Shown here: positions 35,413 through 45,600 of the stretch, in pieces
Numbering within the stretch: position 1 is the first letter of the stretch
Layout: the number at the start of each line of letters is the position of its first letter
Notes under the pieces: generated by a model
Databases searched by the model: none
What the model saw: the letters and a program-made list of their open reading frames with translations, nothing else
What the model was told of the DNA's origin: nothing
Program-made: the position numbers and the translations under genes
Assembly (NCBI RefSeq): GCF_900086595.1
Contig: NZ_LT575472.1
Span: forward strand, 1,218,275-1,282,274
Direction of reading: 5' to 3'
DNA from: Clostridium nigeriense
GTDB taxonomy: Bacteria > Bacillota > Clostridia > Clostridiales > Clostridiaceae
DNA: 64,000 bases

Positions 35413-35526
35413 AGTTAATAGAGCTAGTAACTATTTATAATGGAGTTCTTAGATTATTATTTTAATATAGATATAAAGGTGAAATTAGAAAATATATTTA
35501 ATATAAATTTAAAAGGAGAATAAAAA

Positions 35527-36282
35527 ATGAGAATTTATTATTTTACAGCCACAGGAAATTCATTATATGTAGCTAAAAAATTTAAAGATAAGATAGAGGA
35601 TTGTGAGTTAATTTCTATCCCAAAGGCTTTAAAAAATAAGGATTTTAACGTAGAAGATAGTGTAATAGGTTTTGTTTATCCAATTCATTGCGGTTCATTA
35701 CCTATAGTGGTAGAAGACTTTATATCTAAATTAAATATAAAGGATAAAACATATATTTTTGCAGTAGGGGTTACTGGAGGAGGAGAGGCTAAAGTAAGCT
35801 TTTCTCATATAAATGAACTTTTAGGGGAGAATGGCAACCTTAGCAATTATCTTTGTGTAAAATATATTTCTAATTATACACGAGCAGGAAAAAATCCAAC
35901 AAAGGAAAGAGCTCTTAAAGCAATAAAATTAAATGAAAATATATTAGATGATTTTATTGAAGTTATTAAAGGTAAAGAAGTAAAAACAGTTGATTACAAA
36001 GCAAGTAAGAGAATATTATATAATGGGTGGAAAAATTTATTTAAAAATAAAGATAAAGGATTTAATGTTAACGATAAATGTATAGGATGTAAAATGTGTA
36101 AATCAATTTGTCCAGTAGATAATATTGAAATGGTCAACAATAAGCCAATATGGCTTGGAAAATGTACGGATTGTATGGCTTGCATAAATATATGCCCTAA
36201 AGAAGCAATAAATATTGGTAATAAAACTTTAAAGAAGAATAGATATAGAAATCCATTTATTGATGTTAAAGAGTTAGTATAA
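35527..36282 (+). CDS. EFR1-family flavodoxin-ferredoxin fusion protein
   Basis: The 251-residue protein joins an N-terminal flavodoxin-like domain (FTATGNSLYVAKKF at 6-19 as the FMN loop, VYPIHCGSLP near 55) to two C-terminal 4Fe-4S motifs (CIGCKMCKSICP at about 188-199 and CTDCMACINICP at about 217-228). It should carry electrons between FMN and ferredoxin-type clusters in the cytoplasm. AAAAGGAG precedes the ATG. Partners are unknown; the adjacent C_GCAxxG_C_C protein is a candidate. Confidence 0.88.
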   Translation: MRIYYFTATGNSLYVAKKFKDKIEDCELISIPKALKNKDFNVEDSVIGFVYPIHCGSLPIVVEDFISKLNIKDKTYIFAVGVTGGGEAKVSFSHINELLGENGNLSNYLCVKYISNYTRAGKNPTKERALKAIKLNENILDDFIEVIKGKEVKTVDYKASKRILYNGWKNLFKNKDKGFNVNDKCIGCKMCKSICPVDNIEMVNNKPIWLGKCTDCMACINICPKEAINIGNKTLKKNRYRNPFIDVKELV

Positions 36283-36325
36283 TAGAGATATAAATATAAT
36301 TGATAATATTAGAAAAGAATAAAAT

Positions 36326-36368
36326 AAATCTACTACTAATATAAAGATTAGCAGTAGATTTGTTTTTT
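36326..36368. terminator. Bidirectional terminator between EFR1 and guaC genes
   Basis: AAATCTACTACTAAT (36326-36340) pairs with ATTAGCAGTAGATTT (36347-36361) with one mismatch, followed by GTTTTTT. It serves both convergent genes. Confidence 0.85.
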
Positions 36369-36376
36369 GCGTGATT

Positions 36377-37360
36377 CTAATATATTCTATCGCCATTAAA
36401 AATTGAATTTTTAACAACTACGTAATCAACAGTTCTTATTGCGTCCAGTTTCTTGCCTCCTGCATAAGAAATAGATGATTGAAGGTCTTGCTGCATTTCT
36501 ACTAAGGTATCTTTTAATGAACCTTTATATTCAACATACATCTTCTTTCCTTCAACATTTTTTCTTTCGCCTTTTTGGAATTCTGAAGCAGAACCAAAGT
36601 ATTCTTTATAAAGCTTTCCATCTCTTTCAACAGTTTCTCCAGGAGATTCTTCATGTCCAGCAAATAGTGAACCTATCATAACCATAGATGCACCAAATCT
36701 AATTGACTTAGCTATATCCCCATGAGTACGAATACCTCCATCTGCAATAATTGGCTTAGTTGCAGCTTTTGCACACCAACGAAGTGCAGCTAATTGCCAG
36801 CCACCAGTACCAAATCCAGTTTTAATTTTTGTGATACATACTTTTCCAGGTCCTATTCCTACCTTTGTAGCATCTGCACCAGCATTTTCTAATTCTCTTA
36901 CTGCTTCAGGTGTTCCTACATTTCCTGCAATAACAAAACTTTCAGGTAAATGTTTTTTGATGTGCTGAATCATATTAATAACAGCATTAGAATGTCCATG
37001 AGCAATATCAATTGTTATGTATTCAGGTGAAAGATTTTCAGCTTTTAATTGTTCAATAAATGAATATTCTTCCTCTTTAACTCCAACACTTATAGAAGAA
37101 AATAAATTTTTCTCTCTCATATCTTTAATAAATTGTATTCTGCTTTCTGGCTTGAAACGATGCATTATATAAAAGTATCCATTTTCTGCTAAATAAACTG
37201 CTACTTTTTCATCTATAATAGTTTGCATATTTGCTGGAACTACAGGTAACTTAAAAGTTCTTCCTCCAAAAGTTATAGATGTATCACATTCAGAACGACT
37301 GTTTACAATACATTTTGCTGGTATTAGTTGTATGTCTTCATAATCAAAAACGTTATCCAT
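36377..37360 (-). CDS. guaC: GMP reductase
   Basis: GuaC reduces GMP to IMP with NADPH, releasing ammonia. The 327-residue protein is the short Firmicute form without CBS domains. It has the phosphate-binding and catalytic stretch [17 protein letters not shown] with catalytic Cys175, [19 protein letters not shown] near 206-224 and [15 protein letters not shown] near 228-242. GAGGT precedes the ATG on the minus strand. It stands alone between terminators with a consensus promoter and two PurBox-like sites upstream. Confidence 0.93.
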   Translation of the reverse strand: MDNVFDYEDIQLIPAKCIVNSRSECDTSITFGGRTFKLPVVPANMQTIIDEKVAVYLAENGYFYIMHRFKPESRIQFIKDMREKNLFSSISVGVKEEEYSFIEQLKAENLSPEYITIDIAHGHSNAVINMIQHIKKHLPESFVIAGNVGTPEAVRELENAGADATKVGIGPGKVCITKIKTGFGTGGWQLAALRWCAKAATKPIIADGGIRTHGDIAKSIRFGASMVMIGSLFAGHEESPGETVERDGKLYKEYFGSASEFQKGERKNVEGKKMYVEYKGSLKDTLVEMQQDLQSSISYAGGKKLDAIRTVDYVVVKNSIFNGDRIY

Positions 37361-37372
37361 TTTTACCTCACT

Positions 37373-37452
37373 ATGTCCGAATAATTTTTATAAATATAAA
37401 TTTATAGTTCGTGTACATCATATATTATACATATATTTTGTAGAGATGTCAA
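37373..37452 (-). promoter_or_regulatory. guaC promoter with two PurBox-like sites
   Basis: On the minus strand TTGACA (37452-37447), a 17-base spacer and TATAAT (37429-37424) are a perfect sigma-A promoter. Between +1 and the gene lie two CGAA-containing 13-mers in opposite orientation: ATGTCCGAATAAT (plus 37373-37385) and GTACACGAACTAT (minus 37416-37404), 18 bp apart. This resembles the paired PurBoxes bound by PurR in Firmicutes (usual gap 16-17). Each box has two or three mismatches to the consensus, so the call is tentative. Confidence 0.55.
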
Positions 37453-37620
37453 AATTAATTATATAATATTGTATTTCATGTGATAACTGTAGCTATTAAT
37501 AAAATATTAGTAAAAATAATTAATATTCTAAAGTAATAATGATCTCTATAATATATTAATCATTTTCTTACTAATAAACTTTTCCAATAATGGCAATATT
37601 ATTAGGAGGAGGTGTTTATT

Positions 37621-38109
37621 TTGAGAGATGTTATTGAAACTATAAAAATTTTTTTTATAGCTTTGTTTATTTCTATTATTATCTATCCATTATTACACGA
37701 GTTAGGGCACTCAGTTATTGCTATTTTACTTGGGAAAAAAATATTAGAAATAAGATTATTTCCACTACCTAACATTATGTACATAAGTAATAGTACTGGA
37801 TATATTGAGAACCTATTAATAGGATTTGGTGGAATGTTATTGCCTATAATTGTATCCATGAATATTAGAACAAAGAGGTTTTGGATATGGTATTCGAATT
37901 TTATTTTGAAGAGTATATGTCTAATGTCTTTGATTATTTCTACTCTAGCAATAATATTTCATAAAAGAAGAGTGTTTTTACAAGATGATATGCGAATTGT
38001 ATTAGGATTAGGAGATTTAGGTAAGATACTTTGTTTAATAATTATTATATGTATGGGTATAATATTAAGCTTAAATATTTATAGAGAAATTCATAAAATA
38101 ACTACTTAG
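37621..38109 (+). CDS. Small membrane protein with HELGH zinc-protease motif (M50-like)
   Basis: I start at TTG 37621, which has AGGAGGAGG 8 bases upstream; the GTG at 37612 is inside that site. The 162-residue product has four hydrophobic segments. The first carries HELGHSVIAILLGKK, a HExxH zinc motif within the membrane as in site-2 proteases. The usual second motif (NxxPxxxLDG) is not evident, so it could be a degenerate or DUF3267-type relative. It lies just upstream of the secretion locus promoter but is probably a separate unit. Confidence 0.7.
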   Translation: MRDVIETIKIFFIALFISIIIYPLLHELGHSVIAILLGKKILEIRLFPLPNIMYISNSTGYIENLLIGFGGMLLPIIVSMNIRTKRFWIWYSNFILKSICLMSLIISTLAIIFHKRRVFLQDDMRIVLGLGDLGKILCLIIIICMGIILSLNIYREIHKITT

Positions 38110-38230
38110 AATATCATAATTGATAATTTTCATAAAATAATAAAAACATTATTAAATTGGATACTATTAGTAGACTTATAGGGTATATGATTATTTTGAT
38201 ATTAATTACAAATATTACAAGATATAAGTA

Positions 38231-38259
38231 TTGACAAGCTGTCTGGTTAATTTTATACT
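38231..38259 (+). promoter_or_regulatory. Promoter of the type VII secretion locus
   Basis: TTGACA (38231-38236), a 17-base spacer and TATACT (38254-38259) match 11 of 12 consensus bases. It is the only strong promoter-like site in the 272-base gap before the first FHA gene and would give a leader of about 115 bases, within which I see no clear structure. Confidence 0.75.
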
Positions 38260-38381
38260 TTTATATAATATATTGAAAATATGGTATTTTTAAATAAAAA
38301 AGGTAATAGTTTCCTTTAGCGAAATAAAAAGAAATAAATAAAATCTATTGATAACTTTTAAAATTATGGGAGGATGTCAAG

Positions 38382-39488
38382 ATGAAATTCAAAGCAAAAG
38401 TCAAAAATAGTGAGCTTACTGTAAAAGTGAAAATTTCATCAAATGAAGTAATTAGTGAACGAGAACTAGATATATTAGAAAAGAAAAATATAAGGGGACT
38501 TCTTAAACCTAAACACAGAAAAAGATATATAATTGATTACTTTGGTCCTGCTGGAGTTTCACTAATTGAACACTTGAAAAAACCAGTAACTAAGTATGAA
38601 TTTTTTTTTATAATGGCACAAATAGTTGATGCTATAAAGAAAGTTGAAGATAATAACTTATTTTTAAATAATTTGATTCTTGATTTAAGATATGTTTATA
38701 TTAATGAAAATACCAAGGAAATACAGTTTATCTATATCCCAGTTATATCAAATCATATTTTTTTAAATGTAATTGGATTTATGGAGTCAATAGCTTATGC
38801 TGTAAAATTAATGCCTAATCAAGACGTTGATTTCGTTGCTAAATATGTAAGCTTTATAAGATCATTAAATTATTTTAATATATCTGATATTGAGGCATAT
38901 ATTTCAAAAGAAGATAAGGATATAGCAAAACAGATTAAAAAACAATCGGCTAATGTAAGTGCTTTTATTAAAGACAAGCCAAAAGATTACTATGAACCTA
39001 AGATAGAGTATTTTAATGAGGAAACTAGTATTTTAATAAATGATGAAGAAACAGGTCTTTTAAATGAATATAATGAAACAAGATTTCTTTATTCTTACGA
39101 AGATGAGTTTGAAGAAAATTTTCATGATAATGAAGGAACTATGCTTCTTGTGGAAAATGAGGGATGTAATATTAATTTACAACAAGAAAATGTTCGTTTT
39201 CCATACTTAGAAAGAAAGTGTAATGGTGAAATAATAAGCATAAATAAGCCTGTTTTTAGATTAGGTAAAGAAAAAAGCTATGTTGACTATTTCATAACAA
39301 ATAATAATGCGGTAAGCAGAAGTCATGCAGATATTATTACAAGAGGTAAGAGTTATTTTGTGTGTGATCAAAATTCCACCAATCATACATATATAAATGA
39401 TAAAGTTTTAGTTATAAAATCAGAAACAGAAATACATGATGGGGATGTTCTTAAATTAGCAAATGAAGAATTTATTTTTCATATATAA
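38382..39488 (+). CDS. FHA-domain protein with DUF6382-like N domain and TxxL motif array
   Basis: The 368-residue protein has an N-terminal domain of about 180 residues resembling DUF6382 (a degenerate kinase-like N domain found with FHA), an acidic linker (about 205-275) with four Thr-x-x-Leu motifs (TSIL at Thr215, TGLL at 224, TRFL at 233, TMLL at 253), and a C-terminal FHA domain (about 280-368: FRLGKE, SRSHA, STNHTYIN). The usual GR of FHA is GK here. GGGAGG precedes the ATG. It is first in the secretion operon, next to a phosphatase and a kinase, so it is likely a phosphothreonine-dependent regulator or scaffold. Confidence 0.8.
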   Translation: MKFKAKVKNSELTVKVKISSNEVISERELDILEKKNIRGLLKPKHRKRYIIDYFGPAGVSLIEHLKKPVTKYEFFFIMAQIVDAIKKVEDNNLFLNNLILDLRYVYINENTKEIQFIYIPVISNHIFLNVIGFMESIAYAVKLMPNQDVDFVAKYVSFIRSLNYFNISDIEAYISKEDKDIAKQIKKQSANVSAFIKDKPKDYYEPKIEYFNEETSILINDEETGLLNEYNETRFLYSYEDEFEENFHDNEGTMLLVENEGCNINLQQENVRFPYLERKCNGEIISINKPVFRLGKEKSYVDYFITNNNAVSRSHADIITRGKSYFVCDQNSTNHTYINDKVLVIKSETEIHDGDVLKLANEEFIFHI

Positions 39489-39528
39489 AAAGGTTATTTG
39501 AATAAAAATATTATAGAGGAGTGAGAGA

Positions 39529-40290
39529 ATGCACTTTACGGCCATAGCAGATACTGATATAGGAACAAGTAAAGATACAAATCAAGATAGTATTCTTATA
39601 AAGCATGCATCTACATTAACTGGTGAGGTTTTACTTGCAATTGTCTGTGATGGAATGGGGGGATTAGCAAAAGGAGAGTTGGCAAGTGCAACAGTAATTC
39701 GTTCATTTTCAGAATGGTTTGATAATGAGCTAGCTAATGAATTGAATTTTCTTGATATGAAAGTTATTGCTGGAAAGATTGAATTAATGATCAAAGATTT
39801 AAACTTAAGGATTTTAGAGTATGGTAAATCTGCTGGAATAAATTTAGGAACTACCTTTTCTGGAATCTTATTTGTAGATAAGCAATGTTTGATAGTCCAT
39901 GTAGGAGATTCTAGAGTATATTATATTGGATCTTCTCTGAATCAGCTTACAGAAGATCAAACAGTAGTAGCCAGAGAAATAACACTAGGAAGAATGACTG
40001 AGGAAGAAGCTAAAATAGATAAAAGAAAAAATATATTATTACAATGTATAGGAGCATCAAGAGTTGTTAATCCACAAATAATATATGGATTAACAGAGAA
40101 GGGTATATATATGCTATGTTCTGATGGATTTAGACATAAGATAACAGAAGATGAGATTTTTGAATCGCTAAAACCTTTAAAACTTAGAAATAAAAATATA
40201 ATGTACGAAAATGTGAGAAAAATGATAGACTTAGTTAAGTTTAGAAAAGAACGAGATAATATATCAGTTGTTTTAATAAAAATAGAGTGA
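39529..40290 (+). CDS. PP2C-family Ser/Thr phosphatase
   Basis: The 253-residue cytoplasmic protein has the PP2C metal-site motifs: ADTDIGTSKDTNQDS (7-21), CDGMGGLAKGE (38-48), VHVGDSRVYYI near 124-134, LCSDGF near 194 and DNISVVLI at the end. It should remove phosphate from Ser/Thr of proteins modified by the kinase encoded 11 bases downstream. GAGGAGTGAG precedes the ATG. PP2C, kinase and two FHA proteins in one operon form a dedicated phospho-signalling set for the secretion system. Confidence 0.93.
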   Translation: MHFTAIADTDIGTSKDTNQDSILIKHASTLTGEVLLAIVCDGMGGLAKGELASATVIRSFSEWFDNELANELNFLDMKVIAGKIELMIKDLNLRILEYGKSAGINLGTTFSGILFVDKQCLIVHVGDSRVYYIGSSLNQLTEDQTVVAREITLGRMTEEEAKIDKRKNILLQCIGASRVVNPQIIYGLTEKGIYMLCSDGFRHKITEDEIFESLKPLKLRNKNIMYENVRKMIDLVKFRKERDNISVVLIKIE

Positions 40291-40301
40291 GGTAAGTAAT
40301 A

Positions 40302-41996
40302 ATGACGGAGATTGGTTCTGTTGTTGATGGAAAATATGAAATACTTAAAGAAATTGGTAAGGGTGGAATGTCTGTTGTTTATCTAGCTATGGATAATAGA
40401 CTAAACAAGCAGTGGGCAGTAAAGGAAATAAGAAAAAAGGGTAATGGCAAAAATGATGAAATAGTAATAAATAGTTTAATTGCTGAAGCTAATCTTATGA
40501 AAAGGCTAGATCACCCTGCGTTGCCTAGAATTGTAGATATTATTGATAATGGTACAACAATCTATGTTGTTATGGATTACATTGAAGGTGAATCTCTTGA
40601 TAAAATTCTTCAAGAATATGGAGCTAACTCAGAAGAAGTGGTAATTGAGTGGGCAAAACAATTATGTGATGCACTTGGATATCTACATTCTCAAAAACCA
40701 CCTATTATTTATAGAGATATGAAACCAGCTAATATTATGCTAAAACCAGAAGGAAATATAAAATTAATTGACTTTGGTATAGCTCGTGAGTATAAGGAAC
40801 AAAACTTGGCTGATACCACAGTTCTTGGAACAAAAGGATATGCATCACCTGAACATTACGGTTCAAGGCAAACAGATGCAAGGTCTGATATTTTTACATT
40901 AGGTATGACATTGCATCACTTACTTACAGGTATGGATCCGAGACCCGATGATTATATATATGCTTCAGTTCGTCAATGGAATCCTGAATTATCAGATGGA
41001 ATTGAAGCTATTATTGATAAGTGTACTGCAATTGATCCAGATAATAGATATCAAAACTGTTCAGAATTGATGTATGACTTAGAACATCCTAATTTGATTA
41101 CAAAAGATTTTAAGAAAAGTCAAAAGAGAAAGCTTAAATTATTTATTACAGTAGCAACATTATGCGTATTAATGGTGCTTTCAGGTTTTTTATTTAAGAT
41201 ATTAGAAGTGAATTTAAATAATAATAATTATGATGCATTGGTATCATTAGTTTCTTCAACATCTCTTTCAGAAAAAATATCCAGCTATAAAAAGGCAATA
41301 GAAATTTATCCATATGATACGCGAGCCTATATGTATATGCTTGATGCTTACGAAAATGAGGGGAATTTCGGAAAACAAGAAAATGATGAATTTTTAGCAC
41401 TTTATAATGCTAATAAAGATGGATTTGATGTAAAAAGTGTTGAGCTAGCTGAATTAAATTATAGAATTGGTATGATGTATTTCAATTATTATACTAATGA
41501 TGATGGAAGTTATAGTTTTTCAAATAGAGTACAAAAAGCATATCCATTCTTTTCTACAAACTATGAAAATGAAAATATACCTAATAGCTTTCAATATAAA
41601 AACCTATCTAATTGTTATTACCAAATATGTTCATTTTATAAGGACTATATATTAAGTTCTACGAATGTGGAAGAGGCTTCCAAAGAAAAATACTTAAAGC
41701 TTTTAGGGGCAATAGAAGAATCAATACACACTATAAAAGAAGCAGGAGCTTATGATCAGCTTACATTATATAATGGAACTTTCATGTTATTATACGATCA
41801 AAGAACAAATTTAGAATCAGTAAATGTAGATAAAGAAATCATAGTTTCATTAATGGACAAGGTATATAATAATACTTCTTCATTATCAGTACAAAAGGAG
41901 CAATCTAAAAAATTAAAAAATGAGATACTTGATAACTATAATGAGTATAAGGATGCAATAGAAAGAACTTATAATAATGCAAAGGAGAGAAGATAA
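40302..41996 (+). CDS. Transmembrane Ser/Thr protein kinase (PknB-like, no PASTA)
   Basis: The 564-residue protein has a full Hanks-type kinase domain: GKGGMSVVYLA (19-29), catalytic Lys41 in AVKEI, YRDMKPANI (the HRD motif is YRD) near 136, DFGIAR near 157 and the activation segment with TTVLGTKGYASPEH near 170. A single membrane helix (about 281-301) is followed by an extracellular region of about 260 residues with TPR-like helices rather than PASTA repeats, so it is not the housekeeping PrkC. It overlaps the operon tightly (next ATG 3 bases later). Likely substrates are the TxxL-motif proteins on either side. Confidence 0.92.
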   Translation: MTEIGSVVDGKYEILKEIGKGGMSVVYLAMDNRLNKQWAVKEIRKKGNGKNDEIVINSLIAEANLMKRLDHPALPRIVDIIDNGTTIYVVMDYIEGESLDKILQEYGANSEEVVIEWAKQLCDALGYLHSQKPPIIYRDMKPANIMLKPEGNIKLIDFGIAREYKEQNLADTTVLGTKGYASPEHYGSRQTDARSDIFTLGMTLHHLLTGMDPRPDDYIYASVRQWNPELSDGIEAIIDKCTAIDPDNRYQNCSELMYDLEHPNLITKDFKKSQKRKLKLFITVATLCVLMVLSGFLFKILEVNLNNNNYDALVSLVSSTSLSEKISSYKKAIEIYPYDTRAYMYMLDAYENEGNFGKQENDEFLALYNANKDGFDVKSVELAELNYRIGMMYFNYYTNDDGSYSFSNRVQKAYPFFSTNYENENIPNSFQYKNLSNCYYQICSFYKDYILSSTNVEEASKEKYLKLLGAIEESIHTIKEAGAYDQLTLYNGTFMLLYDQRTNLESVNVDKEIIVSLMDKVYNNTSSLSVQKEQSKKLKNEILDNYNEYKDAIERTYNNAKERR

Positions 41997-41999
41997 TTT

Positions 42000-42536
42000 A
42001 TGGCAAGGATATTATCGATAATTTCGACAGTTTCTTTTGTATTAGCAGCGATATTCTTGTTAATTGCTATTATATTGTGGATTAAGTTTGGAATACTCAA
42101 TATTATTGGCGACTTATCAGGTAGAACAGCAAAAAAATCAATTGCTAAAATGAGAGAGAATAATGAAAAGATAGGTAAAAAGTCATTTAAACCAAGTTTT
42201 GTGAACTTAGGAAGAGGAAAATTAACAGATGAAATGAAATTTTCAGAAAAGCTTAAAAAAATTGATTTAAAAGAATATAAAGAACAACCAGAAACAGATA
42301 TTTTAAGGCAAAATGAAATTAATGCTAATATTTTGGAAGATAATAATTTAACAGCATTATTAAGTGAAAAAGAAACAGAGATACTTGATAATGATACTAC
42401 TGCTTTATTAGATAATAACACCACTGTTTTACTAAATAAGGATATAGAGAAACATTTAGAGAAAGTAACTAGTAGTACTGAGTTTAAAATACTTAATGAG
42501 GTAATGTTTATTCACACAGATGAATTTATTTCATAA
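42000..42536 (+). CDS. Membrane protein with octad TxxL repeats
   Basis: The 178-residue protein has an N-terminal membrane helix (about 6-31), a basic juxtamembrane part, and an acidic cytoplasmic tail with five Thr-x-x-Leu motifs: TDIL (Thr99), TALL (118), TEIL (126), TALL (134) and TVLL (142). The last four are spaced exactly 8 residues apart. Leu at pT+3 is a feature read by some FHA domains, and the neighbouring genes encode a kinase, a phosphatase and two FHA proteins. I infer that this is a multi-site phosphothreonine docking platform at the membrane. No named family recognised. Confidence 0.75.
   Translation: MARILSIISTVSFVLAAIFLLIAIILWIKFGILNIIGDLSGRTAKKSIAKMRENNEKIGKKSFKPSFVNLGRGKLTDEMKFSEKLKKIDLKEYKEQPETDILRQNEINANILEDNNLTALLSEKETEILDNDTTALLDNNTTVLLNKDIEKHLEKVTSSTEFKILNEVMFIHTDEFIS
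42294..42434 (+). repeat. Coding repeat: Thr-x-x-Leu motifs, four at 8-residue spacing
   Basis: Codons for residues 99-145 of the membrane protein contain five TxxL motifs; the last four start at residues 118, 126, 134 and 142. A similar but less regular set is encoded at 39018-39152 in the first FHA gene (Thr215, 224, 233, 253). Confidence 0.85.
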
Positions 42537-42610
42537 TAGTAAGAGGTATAAAAATAGTGCTGTCGCACAATTTAAAATTATGATTAAGTAAAAAAGGGGT
42601 ATAAAAAAAG

Positions 42611-45600
42611 ATGGGAAAGCTCAAAATCACAGAACGACTTTTAGCTATTTTGCTTGTCTTAGCAATGGTAGTAGGTTTAATGCCTGTAACTGTTTTTGCA
42701 CAAAGTAATAGTAATCCAGATAAATTCACCATTTGCGTAGAGGATTCAGATGGTATTGTAGTTAGTGGGGCGGATGTTACTTATACTATTAAGGATGGTT
42801 TTTCAGTTGTGGAAACAGGGGGTGATAAAACAGATGAAAATGGCTATATAGTTGTTAAAAATATGGACAAGTACAAAGAAGCAATTAATAATACTGATGG
42901 AAGTACAATTAGTATTAGTTATGTTGTTTCAAAAACTGGGTATAAAAAAGTAGAAACTAATGATGTGACTGTTTCAGAGGTAAATGGGAATATAGATGTA
43001 GTTCTAACTAAAAGTATCCCTTTAACAGCTAATTTATCTGTTACAAAAATTGGAAGTGGGGACGTTAAAATCAATGAAGTTGAAGGTGAGGATACTACTG
43101 TAACAAAAGATAGTACAATAAAGCTTGAAATTATACCAGTTGATATTGATGGCGGAATAACTTATATCAAATCTTTAAAAATTGGAGAGAACAGTATTAC
43201 TGTTAAAAAATATGAATCATATATAAATGACTCATTGAAGATTACAGAAGATACTAAAATTGTTGTTGAGTTTGCTACAGATTTTAATGTTATAGCATCT
43301 TCAGGTGATGGTGGAACAATTAAACTTAATGGAAATAAAGTTGACAAAGAGGTTATAGAAAAAGGAGAATCAGTTAAGATATTAGTTACACCAGATGATG
43401 GATACCGAATTGAAAGTATTTTAATTAATGGAAGCACAGAAACAATAAGTGATGGTTCTACCTTTTCTAAGGATATTGTTGTAAGTAGTAATATTAATAT
43501 TAGTGCTACCTTTACAAAACTATATACAATCAAGGTAACATATGATAGTGAAAAAGGAACAGTAGATACAGATCCAGCTTCTATAGGTGGAAAAGTTGTT
43601 GTAACCGAAGGAAAAGATATTTCAGTAACAGCTACTCCAAACGCTAATTATCGTGTATCAAATGTTATAAAAAATGGTGAGCTTCAAGAATATACGGAAA
43701 ATAATAAGGAGTATAAAGATACTATCACAAATGTAAATAAAGATTACACATATGAGATTACCTTTGCACTTAATACTTATAAGGTAACAGCTTCTAAGAC
43801 TGGTAATGGAACTGTTAGTATAGAAAATAGTTCTGTTGATTATGGACAAGAGACGAAAATAATTTTAATTCCAGAAAATGATTTATATAGAATTGGTAAA
43901 ATAATAATAAAAACAGAAACAAATACTACAGGTATAGAATTAGATAAAAAAGCTGAAGATTTATATGCTGAAAAGGATGATGGTAGTGCAATAATTACAT
44001 TAAAAAATATTACTGAAAATACAGAAATTGAAGTTGTTTTTGAGAAGGTACCAGTGGTAGAGGGAGATTGGAAAGAAAAGGTATATATTAAACCGACTAA
44101 AGGAGAACTGGTAAATTCATATACGGATAAAGACGGTAATGAAGTATATGCTTATTCCAAGGATTCGGTATTAAGCATAAAAGCATTACCTATTTATGAT
44201 AGGGTAAATATTAAGTTTGCAGGAAAATCTAGATATGAAGGCTGGACAAGAGAAAAAGAAATTTCCTCAACCTCTACAATTGAAGGACTACAAGTGAGGA
44301 CTGGAAGATGGGGAAATGAAGAAACAATTAAACTTAATAAAAAAATAATTAACATTATTGATAAAATTGAGCCTAAAGTTATGTTAACTCCAGATGAAGC
44401 AAATAGTAATGGCTATTACAATAAGGATATAAAGGTTGGAATTGCAGCTATAGATCCAGATGATTATTCAGGCATTAAAACAGTGGAATATTGGGTGAAA
44501 AGTGATGGAACTGAAACTCAACATGAGATCATAAATGTCAATAAAGAAGCCACATATAATGGTAATATTATGGTGGATTCAAACAAAAATAATAGTGATA
44601 ATGTAGAAATCACTGTAACAGTAACAGATGCTTCAGGAAATATAAAGACTGAAGTGAAAAAGCTTAAAATTAATACTACAAAACCTACGGTAAGTGTAAG
44701 TATTGATGGAATACTTAATCCAGAGGCTACAGCTGGATACTACAATGTAGTTAGAAAAGCAACTATCACTATCGTAGATAGAAAAACAAGCTTTGATGAA
44801 AATGCTACATTAAATGGACTAAGTATTACAGCTAAAGATAAAAAGGGGAATGATATTGCTATTTCAAAGTCAGAAATGTTAAGTTATTGGACACATAATG
44901 GTGATACACATACAGCAATTCTCACTTTTAAGGAAGATGCAAATTATGACTGGAAGTTTTCTTATAAAAATAAGGCTGATTTAACAAACGATGCTATTAC
45001 ACAAGTAGGTGATTCAATTTATAAGTTTGCTATTGATAAAGTAGCTCCAGTTGGTTCTATTGAATTAGAAAAATATTCATGGAACAAGTTAGTTTCAGTA
45101 TTGACCTTTGGAATATGGAAAAATACGTCTGTTTCAGTAGAAGCAAAAGGAGAAGATTCAATATCTCCTTTATATGATATTAAGTACTATAAGTCTAATA
45201 AAGAAACAGCTTTATCAAAGGAAGAATTAAGCAAACTTTATGATGAAGGTAATTTTGTAACTGAAAATTATACTGTTAATCCTGATGAACAGTTTGTAGT
45301 TTATGCAAGAGTTACAGACTATGCAGGAAATGCATTATACATCAGTACTGATGGTATTATTGTTGATAATACAGCAAGTAATATTACACTAAATCCCGAT
45401 ACACCAAATAAAAATGGATTATACAATAAAGATGTTAATGTTGGAATACAGGTAAGTGATAGTGTTATTCAGGACAAGGCATATTCAGGTATAAAAACTA
45501 TTGATTATTTTGTAGAAAATAATAGAGTAGTTACTCAAAGTGGAAATTTATATAAATTTGATGAGATAAATCCTACTCAAGATAAGCTTAAGAAAGAGTG

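Noticed and set aside
37361..37430. Purine riboswitch in the guaC leader
   Set aside because: The predicted leader is only about 55 bases and lacks the conserved three-way junction and loop motifs; two PurBox-like sites explain the region better.
37612..38109. GTG at 37612 as the start of the HELGH protein
   Set aside because: The GTG overlaps the AGGAGGAGG ribosome site; the TTG at 37621 has the correct spacing.
43162..43533. Long antisense frames inside the giant surface gene
   Set aside because: They follow from Ser/Thr/Asn-rich repeat codons on the other strand, lack ribosome sites and show no protein motifs.
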